Position numbers and translations under genes: made by a program. A stretch of DNA of 64,000 bases from assembly GCA_035530615.1 (NCBI GenBank), contig DATKUL010000003.1:62001-126000 (forward strand). Direction: 5' to 3'. The notes under the pieces are model-generated. The model did not search any database. It was not told the origin of the DNA and saw only the letters and a list, made by a program, of their open reading frames with translations. Of the stretch, positions 33,441 through 42,617 are shown in pieces. This DNA comes from Candidatus Paceibacterota bacterium (GTDB lineage Bacteria; Actinomycetota; Actinomycetes; Nanopelagicales; Nanopelagicaceae). Positions within the stretch are counted from its first letter, which is position 1; the number at the start of each line of letters is the position of its first letter.

Positions 33441-34970
33441 TTAGTCTGTTGAATCTTCAGTATTCTCCAACGGAAATACGAGAGTGAAGGTTGCTCCTTC
33501 TCCCAGGGCAGAGGTGACACTTGCTTTTCCTCTATGCGCTCGCATCACGGCATCGACAATGGAGAGCCCAAGCCCGCTTCCTTCTTCACGCGCGCGAGCT
33601 CGTGATGGATCTGCACGGAAGAACCGTTCGAAAATTCTCTCCTGATCTTCAGAACTCAATCCAGGCCCCTTGTCTGCCACAGAAACCGTCGCACCTTCAT
33701 TGGATTGCGAAACAGAGACTTCAATTGGAGTGCCGACCTCAGTATGCGTGCGCGCGTTGGCCAGCAAGTTTGCGACTACTTGGTGGATTCGATCAGGATC
33801 GCCAAGGATGTAGAACTCATCATCTGGAACATTTACTGTAATCGGGTGTCCTGGCCCAGCGGCGCGCGCGGATGCCACAGCATCATTAACTGTCTCAATT
33901 AAATTAACTGGCTCTTTCTTTAAATCTCGCGATTGGTCAAGCCGAGCAAGGAGTAAGAGATCTTCAACGAGAGACCCCATTCGAAGAGACTCTTTCTCGA
34001 TGCGACCAATTAACTCTTTCGTCTGCTCTTCGCCCTTAACTGCTCCTTGGCGATGCAATTCTGCGAATCCTCGGATGGCGGTGAGAGGTGTGCGCAGTTC
34101 GTGACTCGCATCGGCTACGAATCTACGAAGACGATTTTCGCTAGCGCTACGCGCTGCGAATGACTCTTCAATTCGCGCCAGCATCTGGTTGAGCGATTCA
34201 ACAAGTCGCCCTACTTCTGTGTCTGGTTTAGCATCTGGAAGACGCGCAGACAGATCGCCCGCTGCAATAGATTCTGCAGTTGCTTCGACTGCCTCCAAGG
34301 GCTTCAGTCCAATCGAAATCACTTTTCGTGATGCGAGGGCGATAAGGAGGAGCGCGATGAGTCCGACAAATATGAAGAGGACTTCAAGTCGATGCAGGGT
34401 CTGATCAATATTGTCCAATGACTGTGCAACAACGACACTACCTAGGGCCGAAGGAAGAACTCGTGCTAAAACTCGGAACTCGCCACCGGGTATATCCAGC
34501 GTGAAAGGCTTATTTTTATGGCTTATCACCTTGGCGGGGGTCAATCCTTCAATGAAATTTGTAATTGCCTGTGTATTGAGGTCACCACCAACGACACCCA
34601 CTACTTTCCCCTCTGGATTAAGCAGCGTGACGGACATGGCGGTTGGAACCTGCCGTAGTGGTTGCATGGTCCCTGTGCCAGCTTGATTCTTCAGAGGGGT
34701 CGAGTCATTATCTGACTCGGAATCCATCATCATCGGATAGTTCTCATCAGGCGCAATTCCGGCGCGATCCAAACGAAGAGTTGACCCACCGGCAACACTG
34801 GTGAGTTGCGCATCAACTTGATCTATGAGGTACGAATGAAGGGCACTGCGCGCTGCGACGTCGGATGCGATAAAACCTAAAGCGGAAAGAGCTACGACAC
34901 CCACAATGAGACGATTACGAAGACTCCACAAACTCAGCGGGTTGGAAACCTTGCGAAAGGGAGAGTCCAT
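33441..34970 (-). CDS. Sensor histidine kinase
   Basis: 509 aa. TM1 at about 20-38, an extracytoplasmic sensor of about 150 residues (DENYPMMMDSESDND acidic patch), TM2 at about 196-215, HAMP (RKVISIGLKPLEAV...LSARLPD), and HisKA with phospho-acceptor His290 in FVADASHELRTP. HATPase boxes are N (HQVVANLLANARTH), G1 (VSVADKGPGLS) and G2 (REEGSGLGLSIV). The layout resembles mycobacterial TcrY/PrrB-type kinases. Signal unknown. Cotranscribed after its regulator, 29 bp apart. Confidence 0.92.
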   Translation of the reverse strand: MDSPFRKVSNPLSLWSLRNRLIVGVVALSALGFIASDVAARSALHSYLIDQVDAQLTSVAGGSTLRLDRAGIAPDENYPMMMDSESDNDSTPLKNQAGTGTMQPLRQVPTAMSVTLLNPEGKVVGVVGGDLNTQAITNFIEGLTPAKVISHKNKPFTLDIPGGEFRVLARVLPSALGSVVVAQSLDNIDQTLHRLEVLFIFVGLIALLLIALASRKVISIGLKPLEAVEATAESIAAGDLSARLPDAKPDTEVGRLVESLNQMLARIEESFAARSASENRLRRFVADASHELRTPLTAIRGFAELHRQGAVKGEEQTKELIGRIEKESLRMGSLVEDLLLLARLDQSRDLKKEPVNLIETVNDAVASARAAGPGHPITVNVPDDEFYILGDPDRIHQVVANLLANARTHTEVGTPIEVSVSQSNEGATVSVADKGPGLSSEDQERIFERFFRADPSRARAREEGSGLGLSIVDAVMRAHRGKASVTSALGEGATFTLVFPLENTEDSTD

Positions 34971-34999
34971 GGTGGCTGCAGTCTAGAAGAATTATGCTA

Positions 35000-35719
35000 T
35001 TAAGACTTAGGAGGCATACGCAGTCTGTAACCAACACCTCGAACAGTATGAATTAGCGGTGGGTCGAAGATGTCAATCTTCTTACGAAGGTAGGAAACAT
35101 AAGTCTCCACAATTCCCGCGTCTCCTCGGAAGTCGTACTGCCATACATGGTCAAGAATCTGTGCCTTGGATACAACTCGGTCTGCGTTAATTAAAAGATA
35201 ACGCAGGAGGAGGAACTCGGTTGGGGAGAGATCAATCAACTGCCCGGCGCGACGGACTTCGTGAGTAGCTTCGTCCAACTCAAGGTCGGCAAAGCGGATT
35301 TTCTCGTCGTCCGGAAGTGATTCGATCGCGCCTGTGCGTCGGAGAAGTGCTCGCAGACGTGCAACCAACTCTTCTAAACTGAAGGGCTTTGTCATGTAGT
35401 CATCGCCACCAATTGTGAGACCGGCGACTTTGTCTTCCATTCCATCTTTCGCGGTGAGAAATAGAACGCCCACGGTGTGACCTTCGCTGCGCAACTGGCG
35501 ACAGACCTCAAACCCATCAAGGTCGGGCAACATCACATCAAGGACAATGGCATGAGGTTGGAACTCCTCAGCAACCTGCAGTGCCTGGGCACCATTGGCC
35601 GCAGTCCGGACATCGAAACCGACGAAACGCAGACTGGTGGAAATCAGGTCGCTGATGCTGGACTCGTCATCAACGACCAAGATCCGATGGGTTGTCACTT
35701 CTTTCACGTCTTGCTGCAC
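35000..35719 (-). CDS. OmpR/PhoB-family response regulator
   Basis: About 239 aa. The receiver has the acidic pair VVDDES, phospho-acceptor Asp (AIVLDVMLPD, residue 61 in this numbering), the Thr switch FLTAKD and KPFSLEEL. The C-terminal winged helix shows LSPTEFLLLRYLL and VETYVSYLRKKID, then HTVRGVGYRLR. GTG at 35719 is chosen because AAGGAG lies six bases upstream; GTG/ATG codons at 35752/35749 could add 10-11 residues. Pairs with the kinase encoded next on the strand. Confidence 0.92.
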   Translation of the reverse strand: MQQDVKEVTTHRILVVDDESSISDLISTSLRFVGFDVRTAANGAQALQVAEEFQPHAIVLDVMLPDLDGFEVCRQLRSEGHTVGVLFLTAKDGMEDKVAGLTIGGDDYMTKPFSLEELVARLRALLRRTGAIESLPDDEKIRFADLELDEATHEVRRAGQLIDLSPTEFLLLRYLLINADRVVSKAQILDHVWQYDFRGDAGIVETYVSYLRKKIDIFDPPLIHTVRGVGYRLRMPPKS

Positions 35720-35819
35720 TGATCGCTCCTTGAGAGTCGTCATAGTCATCACCTCTGAGGCTGATAATGCCCTGTGAATCTGGGGATTATCTGAGAATAT
35801 TCCGTCAGCAGCCTCTGGA

Positions 35820-37886
35820 TTAGTGAGGCTTTACGGAGCGGAGCAACGCTTGAGCGACATCGAGGACTTCGACATCACTCTCACGCCCACTCACTCCATC
35901 GCTGACCATGACGCGACAGAACGGGCAGGCGACTGCGACTTCCTCCGCGCCGGTGGCGATTGCTTCATCCACGCGGTTGAGGTTAATGCGGGTGCCGAGG
36001 TTCTCTTCCATCCACATCCGCCCACCACCGCCACCACAGCAGAATGAGCGCTCGCGATTTCGGGGCATTTCCGTAATTTCAACACCAGTGGCTTCAAGAA
36101 GTTCTCGGGGAGCTTCATAAATTTGATTGTGCCGACCAAGATAACAAGGGTCGTGGTAGGTCAATTTCTTCGCGCTCTTGTTCACCGGAATAAGCCGGCC
36201 TTCTCTTACCAATTGATTGAGAAGTTGGGTGTGGTGAACCATCACCAATTCGAAACCGCTCTGTGCGTAGTCGCGGCCAATTGTGGTGAAGCAATGGGGG
36301 CAGGTGACAACTATTTTTTTTGTGCCTTTATCGGCTCGATTAGCAAATACTTCTTTGAAGGTCTCGATGTTTTCTTTTGCCAGAATTTGGTAAAGGAATT
36401 CATTTCCGGCTCGTCGAGCAGGATCTCCCGTACAAGTTTCTTTCTTTCCAAGAACCGCAAAACTCACGCCCGACATGTACAGAAGCTCGGCGACAGCCTT
36501 TGTGGTTTTTTTGGCGCGTTCTTCATATGCGCCGGCGCAACCGACCCAGAACAAATATTCGACATCATCGGGGAGTTGGCCTTCAACAACGCGTACCGGG
36601 AAGTTGCATTCGGCAATCCAACCTTCCCGATCGCTTCTATTAGCTCCCCATGGATTTCCGGCATTCTCCAAATTGCGAAATGTGCCGCCAAGTTCGGATG
36701 GGAATTGAGATTCGACGAGTACTTGAAAACGGCGCATATTAACAATGTGATCAATATGCTCGATATCTACCGGACACTCGTTTACGCACGCACCACAAGT
36801 AGTACATGACCATAGAACGTCATAGGAAATTGGGGCCAATTCTCCAACTAGAGATTCACTTTCAACCACCTTGGCCATGGCGTGATCTCGCATTGCCATA
36901 ATGAGAAGTTTTGGTGAGAGTGGTTTTTCGGTATGCCAGGCTGGACATTGCGACTGGCACCGCCCGCACTCGGTGCAGGTCGTCATGTCGAGCAGGCCCT
37001 TCCAGGAAATGTCTGCTCTAGTACCGAGTCCAAATACATCGTTCTCAGAAGGATCTTCAAAATCAATGGGTCGACCGTGCGACAACATCTCTGGGAGTTC
37101 ACCGAGGGATGATGTCCCATCGCTGTGGCGTTTGTAGTAAACATTGAAGAACGCCAGGAAGCGGTGCCACGCAACGCCCATCGTTAGATTCAACGCGATA
37201 ACGATGAACCAGAACATCGAAACGACGATCTTCACGGCTGCGACTACCTGGATGGAAGTTTCAATAGTGTGAAGTGGAAGGTCCTTAAATAATTCAACGA
37301 TCCACCATGAGAATGGATAGTGCCAGCTCCACGCAGTGTCACTTGATAACGCGCCTTCAAGTCCACGCAAAACACCTACGCAAATGGCGATCGCAACAAT
37401 GGTCGCCTCAACGTAGTACGCCTTGAGTGATCCAGATCCAAAGAATCTCGACCGCCTTCCCTTTTGGAAAATGCGGGTGTACTGGCGGATGAAAATCAGT
37501 CCCAGAATTCCCAGACCGGTGAGGACGGTGATGAGTTCTGTGAAGTATTCATAGGGGACAAAATGGCCAATGAAAGGTAGCGCGAAAGTTGGATCTAAAA
37601 CTTGTCCATAAGCGGTAATCAATGTTCCAAAAAGGGCGACGAATCCAACCATGACAACCCAGTGGGCAATGCCGGTTCCGGTGAAATTGAGCATCTTTGT
37701 ATGCCCCAGGATTTCGCCCAACATATGCCCCATTCGCGAAGATCGATTCTCACTTCGTGTTGGGTCGGGTTGCCCACCTCTGTAAATAGCAAGGAGCTTT
37801 TTCCCGTTGACGTAGAGCAATATGAGCGCAAAAAGAGTTATCCCGTAGGAGATGAGCGGCAGGATCAGATTCAACCAATATGACAT
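35820..37886 (-). CDS. Membrane iron-sulfur heterodisulfide reductase-like protein (Rv0338c type)
   Basis: 688 aa. The N-terminal part has about six TM helices with a NarI-like arrangement and histidines for haem b (GTGIAHWVVMVG). The middle carries two 4Fe-4S motifs, CTECGRCQSQCP and CTTCGACVNECP. The C-terminal half has two CCG domains (WVGCAGAYEERAKKT...CPHC; HDPCYLGRHNQ...SFCCGGGGGRMW) that hold a noncubane cluster in HdrB-type proteins. The equivalent Rv0338c of M. tuberculosis is conserved and essential. It probably passes electrons between a quinone pool and an unknown cytoplasmic partner. Standalone, minus strand. Confidence 0.9.
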   Translation of the reverse strand: MSYWLNLILPLISYGITLFALILLYVNGKKLLAIYRGGQPDPTRSENRSSRMGHMLGEILGHTKMLNFTGTGIAHWVVMVGFVALFGTLITAYGQVLDPTFALPFIGHFVPYEYFTELITVLTGLGILGLIFIRQYTRIFQKGRRSRFFGSGSLKAYYVEATIVAIAICVGVLRGLEGALSSDTAWSWHYPFSWWIVELFKDLPLHTIETSIQVVAAVKIVVSMFWFIVIALNLTMGVAWHRFLAFFNVYYKRHSDGTSSLGELPEMLSHGRPIDFEDPSENDVFGLGTRADISWKGLLDMTTCTECGRCQSQCPAWHTEKPLSPKLLIMAMRDHAMAKVVESESLVGELAPISYDVLWSCTTCGACVNECPVDIEHIDHIVNMRRFQVLVESQFPSELGGTFRNLENAGNPWGANRSDREGWIAECNFPVRVVEGQLPDDVEYLFWVGCAGAYEERAKKTTKAVAELLYMSGVSFAVLGKKETCTGDPARRAGNEFLYQILAKENIETFKEVFANRADKGTKKIVVTCPHCFTTIGRDYAQSGFELVMVHHTQLLNQLVREGRLIPVNKSAKKLTYHDPCYLGRHNQIYEAPRELLEATGVEITEMPRNRERSFCCGGGGGRMWMEENLGTRINLNRVDEAIATGAEEVAVACPFCRVMVSDGVSGRESDVEVLDVAQALLRSVKPH

Positions 37887-37998
37887 AGGGATGAGGGTAT
37901 CCGCGCTTTTGAAAGAATGTCACTTTTCGCGAGGGGCAGTTCTCACAAGTTCGGGGGAGTTATAGATTCAGTTCCAATTTCGGAGTGATGGGAGTGCA

Positions 37999-38130
37999 AT
38001 GAAAACGTACCGTCGAATTGATCGGTCACCTGCCGGGCTGAGGGAAGCTGCCTGGTTAGGCGCTGACATCAGTTTCACCCTTTCGAATGAGTCACGGCCC
38101 AGTCAAGTATCCTCTCGATATGAAGGATGA
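37999..38130 (+). CDS. Possible small ORF ahead of the GNAT gene
   Basis: ATG 37999 with GGAG five bases before it opens 43 codons (begins MKTYRRIDRSPAGLREAAWL) ending at TGA 38128-38130, which overlaps the start of the GNAT gene. It may be a leader peptide giving translational coupling, or a chance frame. No family was recognised and there is no hydrophobic segment. Confidence 0.2.
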   Translation: MKTYRRIDRSPAGLREAAWLGADISFTLSNESRPSQVSSRYEG

Positions 38131-39265
38131 AAATAGTGAGTGGGAAATCAAAGTCTGCGATGACCTGGACGAATCGGATCTCCAACTTGTTTCACGTTTC
38201 TTCAATGAGTATTTTCCTGGCGTTTTCTACCCCGAATGTTCCCCACGAATATTTCAATGGAAGCTTGGAAGTGGGAATCCCTCGGGGAGCGGTTTCTTGA
38301 CCATCGCCATACATGACGGAAAAGTGATCGGTACAACCTCTGGGACCCGTCAGAGAGTCCTTAAAGGAAAGAGATTAGTTACCGCCATAGAGATCGGAGA
38401 CACCTTCACCCATCCGGACTTTCGAAGAAAAGGCACTTGTGCTTCCCTCTATCCAGGTACCGCTGGTCCAAATGACTATTTAAATAAGAGCATCTTTGGG
38501 CGTCTAGTGACGGAGACTTTAGATCGAGCACAAGCTTCGGGAATTCATTACGTCTTCGGAACTCCAAATGAGAATTCGAGACCTCCATACCTCAATAGAC
38601 TTAAATTTCAAGAAATTGGTTGGGGGAGGGTGAAGTCTTGGAGTTCGCCCACACAAAAATTCAAAATGGGGTCACGAAAAAGTCTAGTGGTTTCACTCGC
38701 AACTTTTCTTCTCAAAGTGTTGCGAAAAATAAATCTATTGATTTCCGGACGAAATATCAAGATTGAAGAAGATGGATTTGAATCATTCGCGCTCGGTCTA
38801 GAGGCAATTCTTCAAAATACCCCACAAGATATATTGGAGCCTGGTTCAATTTGCATGGATCAAAACCTAGCATTTTTCAAGTACAGATACGCCTCGCATC
38901 CCAACTATAGGTATCAGTACTTTAAAATTCAGGTACGCGATAGAACTGTTGGTTGGATTATTTGTGTTGTGCTCGTTCGACAATCGGGGAGGGAAACACT
39001 TGTTGTTTCGGATTGGATTATTCCCGATCGGTCTATGGAAAAGAATCTACCTAAATATGTGGCCATTCTTTCGTCTAAATTTAAGATTGTTCAACTGATT
39101 TCTCTCTGGGCGGAAAGCACTAGGTATTCGTCATTTGAGTGGGGTCGGTTTGGATTTTTTAGTTGGAACCAAGTCTCACTCATTATAAAAACTTTGAATG
39201 TGGAAGATGGCGAAGTTATTCGTGAGTTTGCCGACTTTAGGATTGGATGGAGTGACAATGGTTAA
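38120..39265 (+). CDS. GNAT-family N-acetyltransferase
   Basis: About 381 aa. The N-terminal GNAT fold has GKVIGTTSGTRQRVLKG, the acetyl-CoA-binding HPDFRRKGTCASLY (R/Q-x-x-G-x-A-like loop, here RRKGTC) and a YVFGTPNENSRPPYLNRLKF motif typical of large GNATs with a substrate-binding C-terminal half. The second half looks like another, degenerate GNAT fold. Context (deacetylase, GT2, flippase) suggests acylation of a cell-surface sugar. AT-richer than the neighbouring core genes. The start could also be the ATG at 38087. Confidence 0.7.
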   Translation: MKDENSEWEIKVCDDLDESDLQLVSRFFNEYFPGVFYPECSPRIFQWKLGSGNPSGSGFLTIAIHDGKVIGTTSGTRQRVLKGKRLVTAIEIGDTFTHPDFRRKGTCASLYPGTAGPNDYLNKSIFGRLVTETLDRAQASGIHYVFGTPNENSRPPYLNRLKFQEIGWGRVKSWSSPTQKFKMGSRKSLVVSLATFLLKVLRKINLLISGRNIKIEEDGFESFALGLEAILQNTPQDILEPGSICMDQNLAFFKYRYASHPNYRYQYFKIQVRDRTVGWIICVVLVRQSGRETLVVSDWIIPDRSMEKNLPKYVAILSSKFKIVQLISLWAESTRYSSFEWGRFGFFSWNQVSLIIKTLNVEDGEVIREFADFRIGWSDNG

Positions 39266-39301
39266 TTTCATAAAGCAGACCTATTTGTTGGCTATCTGAT
39301 C

Positions 39302-40234
39302 ATGCAATTTGCCATCAGGGAGAGGTTGATCAATCTAACTCGTACTGCAGTCGGATTTGTTTATGTTCTTTCCGGTAAGCCGTTTCTACATCAAGGAATG
39401 ACTGTCTTTGTATTTCATGAGGTAAACGACAATCCTCGTCTTCACGCGAGAGAAACCAACACCTATTCAGATGTGGAACTGTTTAAGAAGCAGATGGGAT
39501 GGATTAAGGAGAGTTTTCCACTCCTAAACCCCGGCGACGGGAGAGGAGCAATGCCGCAGCAGGGATGTTTGATTACCTTTGACGACGGATACAGTGGAGT
39601 GTTATCGAATGCTGTGCCTATTCTGGAGCATTACCAAATACCTGCCGTCTGCTTTGTTAACATTGCAACAATACAAGGGGATATAAATTCGTCCGCTATG
39701 ACAATGTACATGGCAAAACGAGATCAAAATCCCCTGCACTGGGCGGATTCAAATCCTCAATTTCTAAAGGAATCGTTGGCACATCTCTCGGTCAAGGAAA
39801 TTGAAGAAGTCAGGCAGTATCAAGGACCCTACATCAATGGGGAAGAACTCGAGCTCTTGTCACAGAATCCTCTAATAACCATTGGCGATCATCTTAACAA
39901 TCATTGGTATATAAACAGCTTGGGCATAGATGAACTCGATATCGAAATTGCCGCAGGTCGATCAAAACTGCAGAACTACACGTGGGATGGTCGATTCTTC
40001 GCATCCCCTCACGGAGTAACTTCTGACCTGGCGATTCAATCGATTGAACGTGCCGGATATTCATATATCTTTTCTGGCAAATCCGCTATAACCACGAAGG
40101 AATTATCTCGCATCTATCCCCGTATTGATATGAATTTAAGGATTCGAAGTCGGTATCAACTTTTTGGGAGTATCGGGATAGCCAAGATGCGCAGTATTCG
40201 AATTTTCAGAAGTCTCAGGAAAATAGGTCTTTGA
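39302..40234 (+). CDS. Polysaccharide deacetylase (NodB/CE4-like)
   Basis: 310 aa. CE4 motif 1 is LITFDDGYSGV with Asp94-Asp95; the metal histidine motif is TIGDHLNNHW (H-x3-H, residues about 197-201); motif 3 is around GRFFASPHGVTSD. Removes acetyl groups from a GlcNAc-type glycan, or acts on another N-acyl sugar. The C-terminus overlaps the convergent GT2 gene by 20 bp. Part of the surface-glycan patch. Confidence 0.82.
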   Translation: MQFAIRERLINLTRTAVGFVYVLSGKPFLHQGMTVFVFHEVNDNPRLHARETNTYSDVELFKKQMGWIKESFPLLNPGDGRGAMPQQGCLITFDDGYSGVLSNAVPILEHYQIPAVCFVNIATIQGDINSSAMTMYMAKRDQNPLHWADSNPQFLKESLAHLSVKEIEEVRQYQGPYINGEELELLSQNPLITIGDHLNNHWYINSLGIDELDIEIAAGRSKLQNYTWDGRFFASPHGVTSDLAIQSIERAGYSYIFSGKSAITTKELSRIYPRIDMNLRIRSRYQLFGSIGIAKMRSIRIFRSLRKIGL

Positions 40235-41162
40235 GGTAATACTTAGGTATTTGAGTGAGAAGAGTAGGAAAGAATGCTCGCATCCGAGCTACTGAATTTC
40301 TTCGTAGGATGCAAAGAGCGAGAATCATCAAGTAAAAGAAGGATCGTGGGCGACGACTAATCGCAAAGAGTTTTTCCTTTGAGAAATTTTGCCTTAAGTC
40401 TTGCAAAAAAATATAAGCATCGTGTTTGTCATCCATGTGAGTACCAAGAATACGACTCGCCTTGCCGTGTTTTTGTCGGAGGTATTCTAAATCCGAGGAG
40501 AGCATTTCAAGATTCGCGTGCCATTGACCAGTATAAATACGGTATTTCATGTAGGTGTCTTTCGCAGTAAGAATCTTTCCAAGCGCTTCTAGTCTCAAAG
40601 TGAGATCCAGCCCGGCAGAAGTTGAGAGCTGGGTGTCGAAACCCCCAAGTGAGAGCAAGAAGTTCCTGCGCGCCATCCCGGTAGATTCCGTACCAGCACC
40701 GAATCCCCGCAAATTAAGCCAATTTGTCAACATCTTTCGATTGTTCACGTGAAGAACTAGCCGACCCTTCTCTTGGCTCTCGCCTTGCTTATAGATTCGA
40801 TAAGGACAGATCACCAAGGAAGAATCGCTATTTGCGTCCAATAGCTTGACTTGGACGTCGAGTTTGTTTTCAGCCCAGGTGTCATCCCCATCTAAGAAAG
40901 CAATGTATTCACCTTCGGATTTTTCGATACCGCGGTTTCGGGCGACGCACTGTCCGCTATTGCTTTGAGTAATGAGGTGCCAGTTTCCAGGGTTTACCTC
41001 AATGAATTTATGTATTACCTTATGGCTTTCGTCGGTAGACCCATCATCAATGATGATGCACTCCCAATCCTTATACGATTGATTTGCAACTGAATTCAAC
41101 GTCTCTTCTATCCATTGAGACTTGTTATAAACGGGAATTATTATTGATACTTTTGGACTCAT
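40215..41162 (-). CDS. Family 2 glycosyltransferase
   Basis: 315 aa of the GT-A fold. KVSIIIPVYNKSQWIEETLNS starts it; ECIIIDDGSTD holds the nucleotide-binding DD; the metal-binding DxD is AFLDGDDTW. No TM helices apart from a short hydrophobic patch near the C-terminus (FFYLMILALCIL). Transfers a sugar to a surface glycan. Its ATG overlaps the stop of the flippase gene by 4 bp, so the two are translationally coupled. Confidence 0.88.
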   Translation of the reverse strand: MSPKVSIIIPVYNKSQWIEETLNSVANQSYKDWECIIIDDGSTDESHKVIHKFIEVNPGNWHLITQSNSGQCVARNRGIEKSEGEYIAFLDGDDTWAENKLDVQVKLLDANSDSSLVICPYRIYKQGESQEKGRLVLHVNNRKMLTNWLNLRGFGAGTESTGMARRNFLLSLGGFDTQLSTSAGLDLTLRLEALGKILTAKDTYMKYRIYTGQWHANLEMLSSDLEYLRQKHGKASRILGTHMDDKHDAYIFLQDLRQNFSKEKLFAISRRPRSFFYLMILALCILRRNSVARMRAFFPTLLTQIPKYYLKDLFS

Positions 41163-42379
41163 TTTTTCGTGGGCCTAAGCAAGGTTGCTTTCAGATACAC
41201 GTTCAAAACCACGTAACTTATGCCGATGCCTAAGGGCACTCCGTAAATTCCCATGATTTTTGATCCAATGATCGGGAGGATGAAACTTGAAAAGATCAGT
41301 GCGAGGGATAGATTTCTCACCTGGCGCTCGGAGCCGTCTGAAATCAATTTGGAAATGACTATCTGGTAGTAGCCTCGTGCGATTTCCTGTGCAGCAAACA
41401 GAAGTAGGACAAGGGATGGTAGTTTCCAAGCATCCCCGAAGAATAAATTTACGAAAATTTGTGACAATGCCGAACCGATTAAAGCCAAACCTGAAACCGC
41501 AAACAGTCTGCGAAGAAAAGTTCGATTGATCGCGCCAAAAGTTGGGATCGAATTACCACCGACGATTAGTCGACTCGCGGCTTCAGGTAAAAACCGCAAA
41601 AATGAAATCAAGCTGGTTCCGACTGCGTACTTACCAAGGATCCCTAATGGTAGAAACCAGGCGATTATGATTCGGTCGATTCGGTCGGCGAACCCATTGG
41701 CGATCCCAAACAGGTGGTAATTCTTGCTTGAATTTATGAGGAAACGTATCGCCTGAAAATCAAGCTTAATCGAAGAGTCCTTTATGCTAATCAAAAGCAA
41801 GAGCGCTGCGGTAGTTGAGGTTATGTAGGAAATGATTAGTGCGGTAAAAAGCGACACGGCTATGCTCACCTGGTTTACCAAGAAGAGCATGGAATAGATT
41901 AATATCTGGATGCTAATAGTTAGCACGTCCAGAATTGCTGCTAATTTGAATAAGTTGAAGGCTATTAATGCTTGGTGATAGCAAAAATCTAAACAGGCGA
42001 AGAACGCATAGATGACCGTGATGAGAAGTAAGGTTTTGGGAATTTCTGTCTTCGTTTTTGAATAAATCAAGACGAATATTAAGGTGAGACCGGAGGCAAG
42101 AATTGAGAGAAATGTGGTCAAATAAAGATACGAGTTGAGTGTGAGCTTATTTTCTGCAGTGGGAACAGACCTTCGAAAAGCTAGGCTCACCCCTGAAGTT
42201 AGAATCACCGAAACGACCATTGTGGTCGCCATAATGAAGGCGACGAGTGATCTTCTTTCAACCCCCAGGTTGGTGCTGTAGACGAGGGCGAAAACCATCG
42301 CCAAGCCAGCGGCCAGTCCCCGAGCGCTCAGGTACCCATTTGTGATGCCCCGCGATAACTTCTTTGAGGGGGTTGCCAT
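41159..42379 (-). CDS. Oligosaccharide flippase (Wzx/polysaccharide biosynthesis protein family)
   Basis: 406 aa with about 12 TM helices, Lys/Arg-rich at the N-terminus (ATPSKKLSRG). Charged residues in FGIANGFADRIDRIIIAWFLPLG match the conserved loop of Wzx/MATE-like flippases. It would move an undecaprenyl-linked oligosaccharide across the membrane. Upstream of, and coupled to, the GT2 gene. AT-rich relative to dnaK next door. Confidence 0.82.
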   Translation of the reverse strand: MATPSKKLSRGITNGYLSARGLAAGLAMVFALVYSTNLGVERRSLVAFIMATTMVVSVILTSGVSLAFRRSVPTAENKLTLNSYLYLTTFLSILASGLTLIFVLIYSKTKTEIPKTLLLITVIYAFFACLDFCYHQALIAFNLFKLAAILDVLTISIQILIYSMLFLVNQVSIAVSLFTALIISYITSTTAALLLLISIKDSSIKLDFQAIRFLINSSKNYHLFGIANGFADRIDRIIIAWFLPLGILGKYAVGTSLISFLRFLPEAASRLIVGGNSIPTFGAINRTFLRRLFAVSGLALIGSALSQIFVNLFFGDAWKLPSLVLLLFAAQEIARGYYQIVISKLISDGSERQVRNLSLALIFSSFILPIIGSKIMGIYGVPLGIGISYVVLNVYLKATLLRPTKK

Positions 42380-42502
42380 GGTCTCCCTAGATAATTTCCC
42401 AGAATGGTGGATGCTACTTTTGAGCCAGATTGCACTCTACAAGACCTCTGAATGAAACCGAGGTCATCCGCTGCCTCGCTCTCCAGTTCAAAGGAATCCA
42501 GC

Positions 42503-42523
42503 CTTGAGTCGGAGCGACTCAAT
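42503..42523. promoter_or_regulatory. HAIR element (HspR operator) upstream of dnaK
   Basis: CTTGAGT-N7-ACTCAAT matches the HspR-associated inverted repeat CTTGAGT-N7-ACTCAAG at 13 of 14 positions. A TTGACA hexamer follows directly (42528-42533), so HspR binding would block the dnaK operon promoter. HspR itself is the fourth gene of the operon. Confidence 0.9.
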
Positions 42524-42617
42524 CTTTTGACAAAACTCGACGCAAGGTTGAGAATTAACTCATGGTTCCTCTGGTTCCTAGAGGGGCCCAGAAATATGGG
42601 AAAAAGGAGTAATAAAG

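Noticed and set aside
42549-42567. Second HAIR-like site (GTTGAG...CTCATG) before dnaK
   Set aside because: The half-sites are imperfect and the spacing is 6 rather than 9 between TTGAG and CTCA, unlike HAIR.
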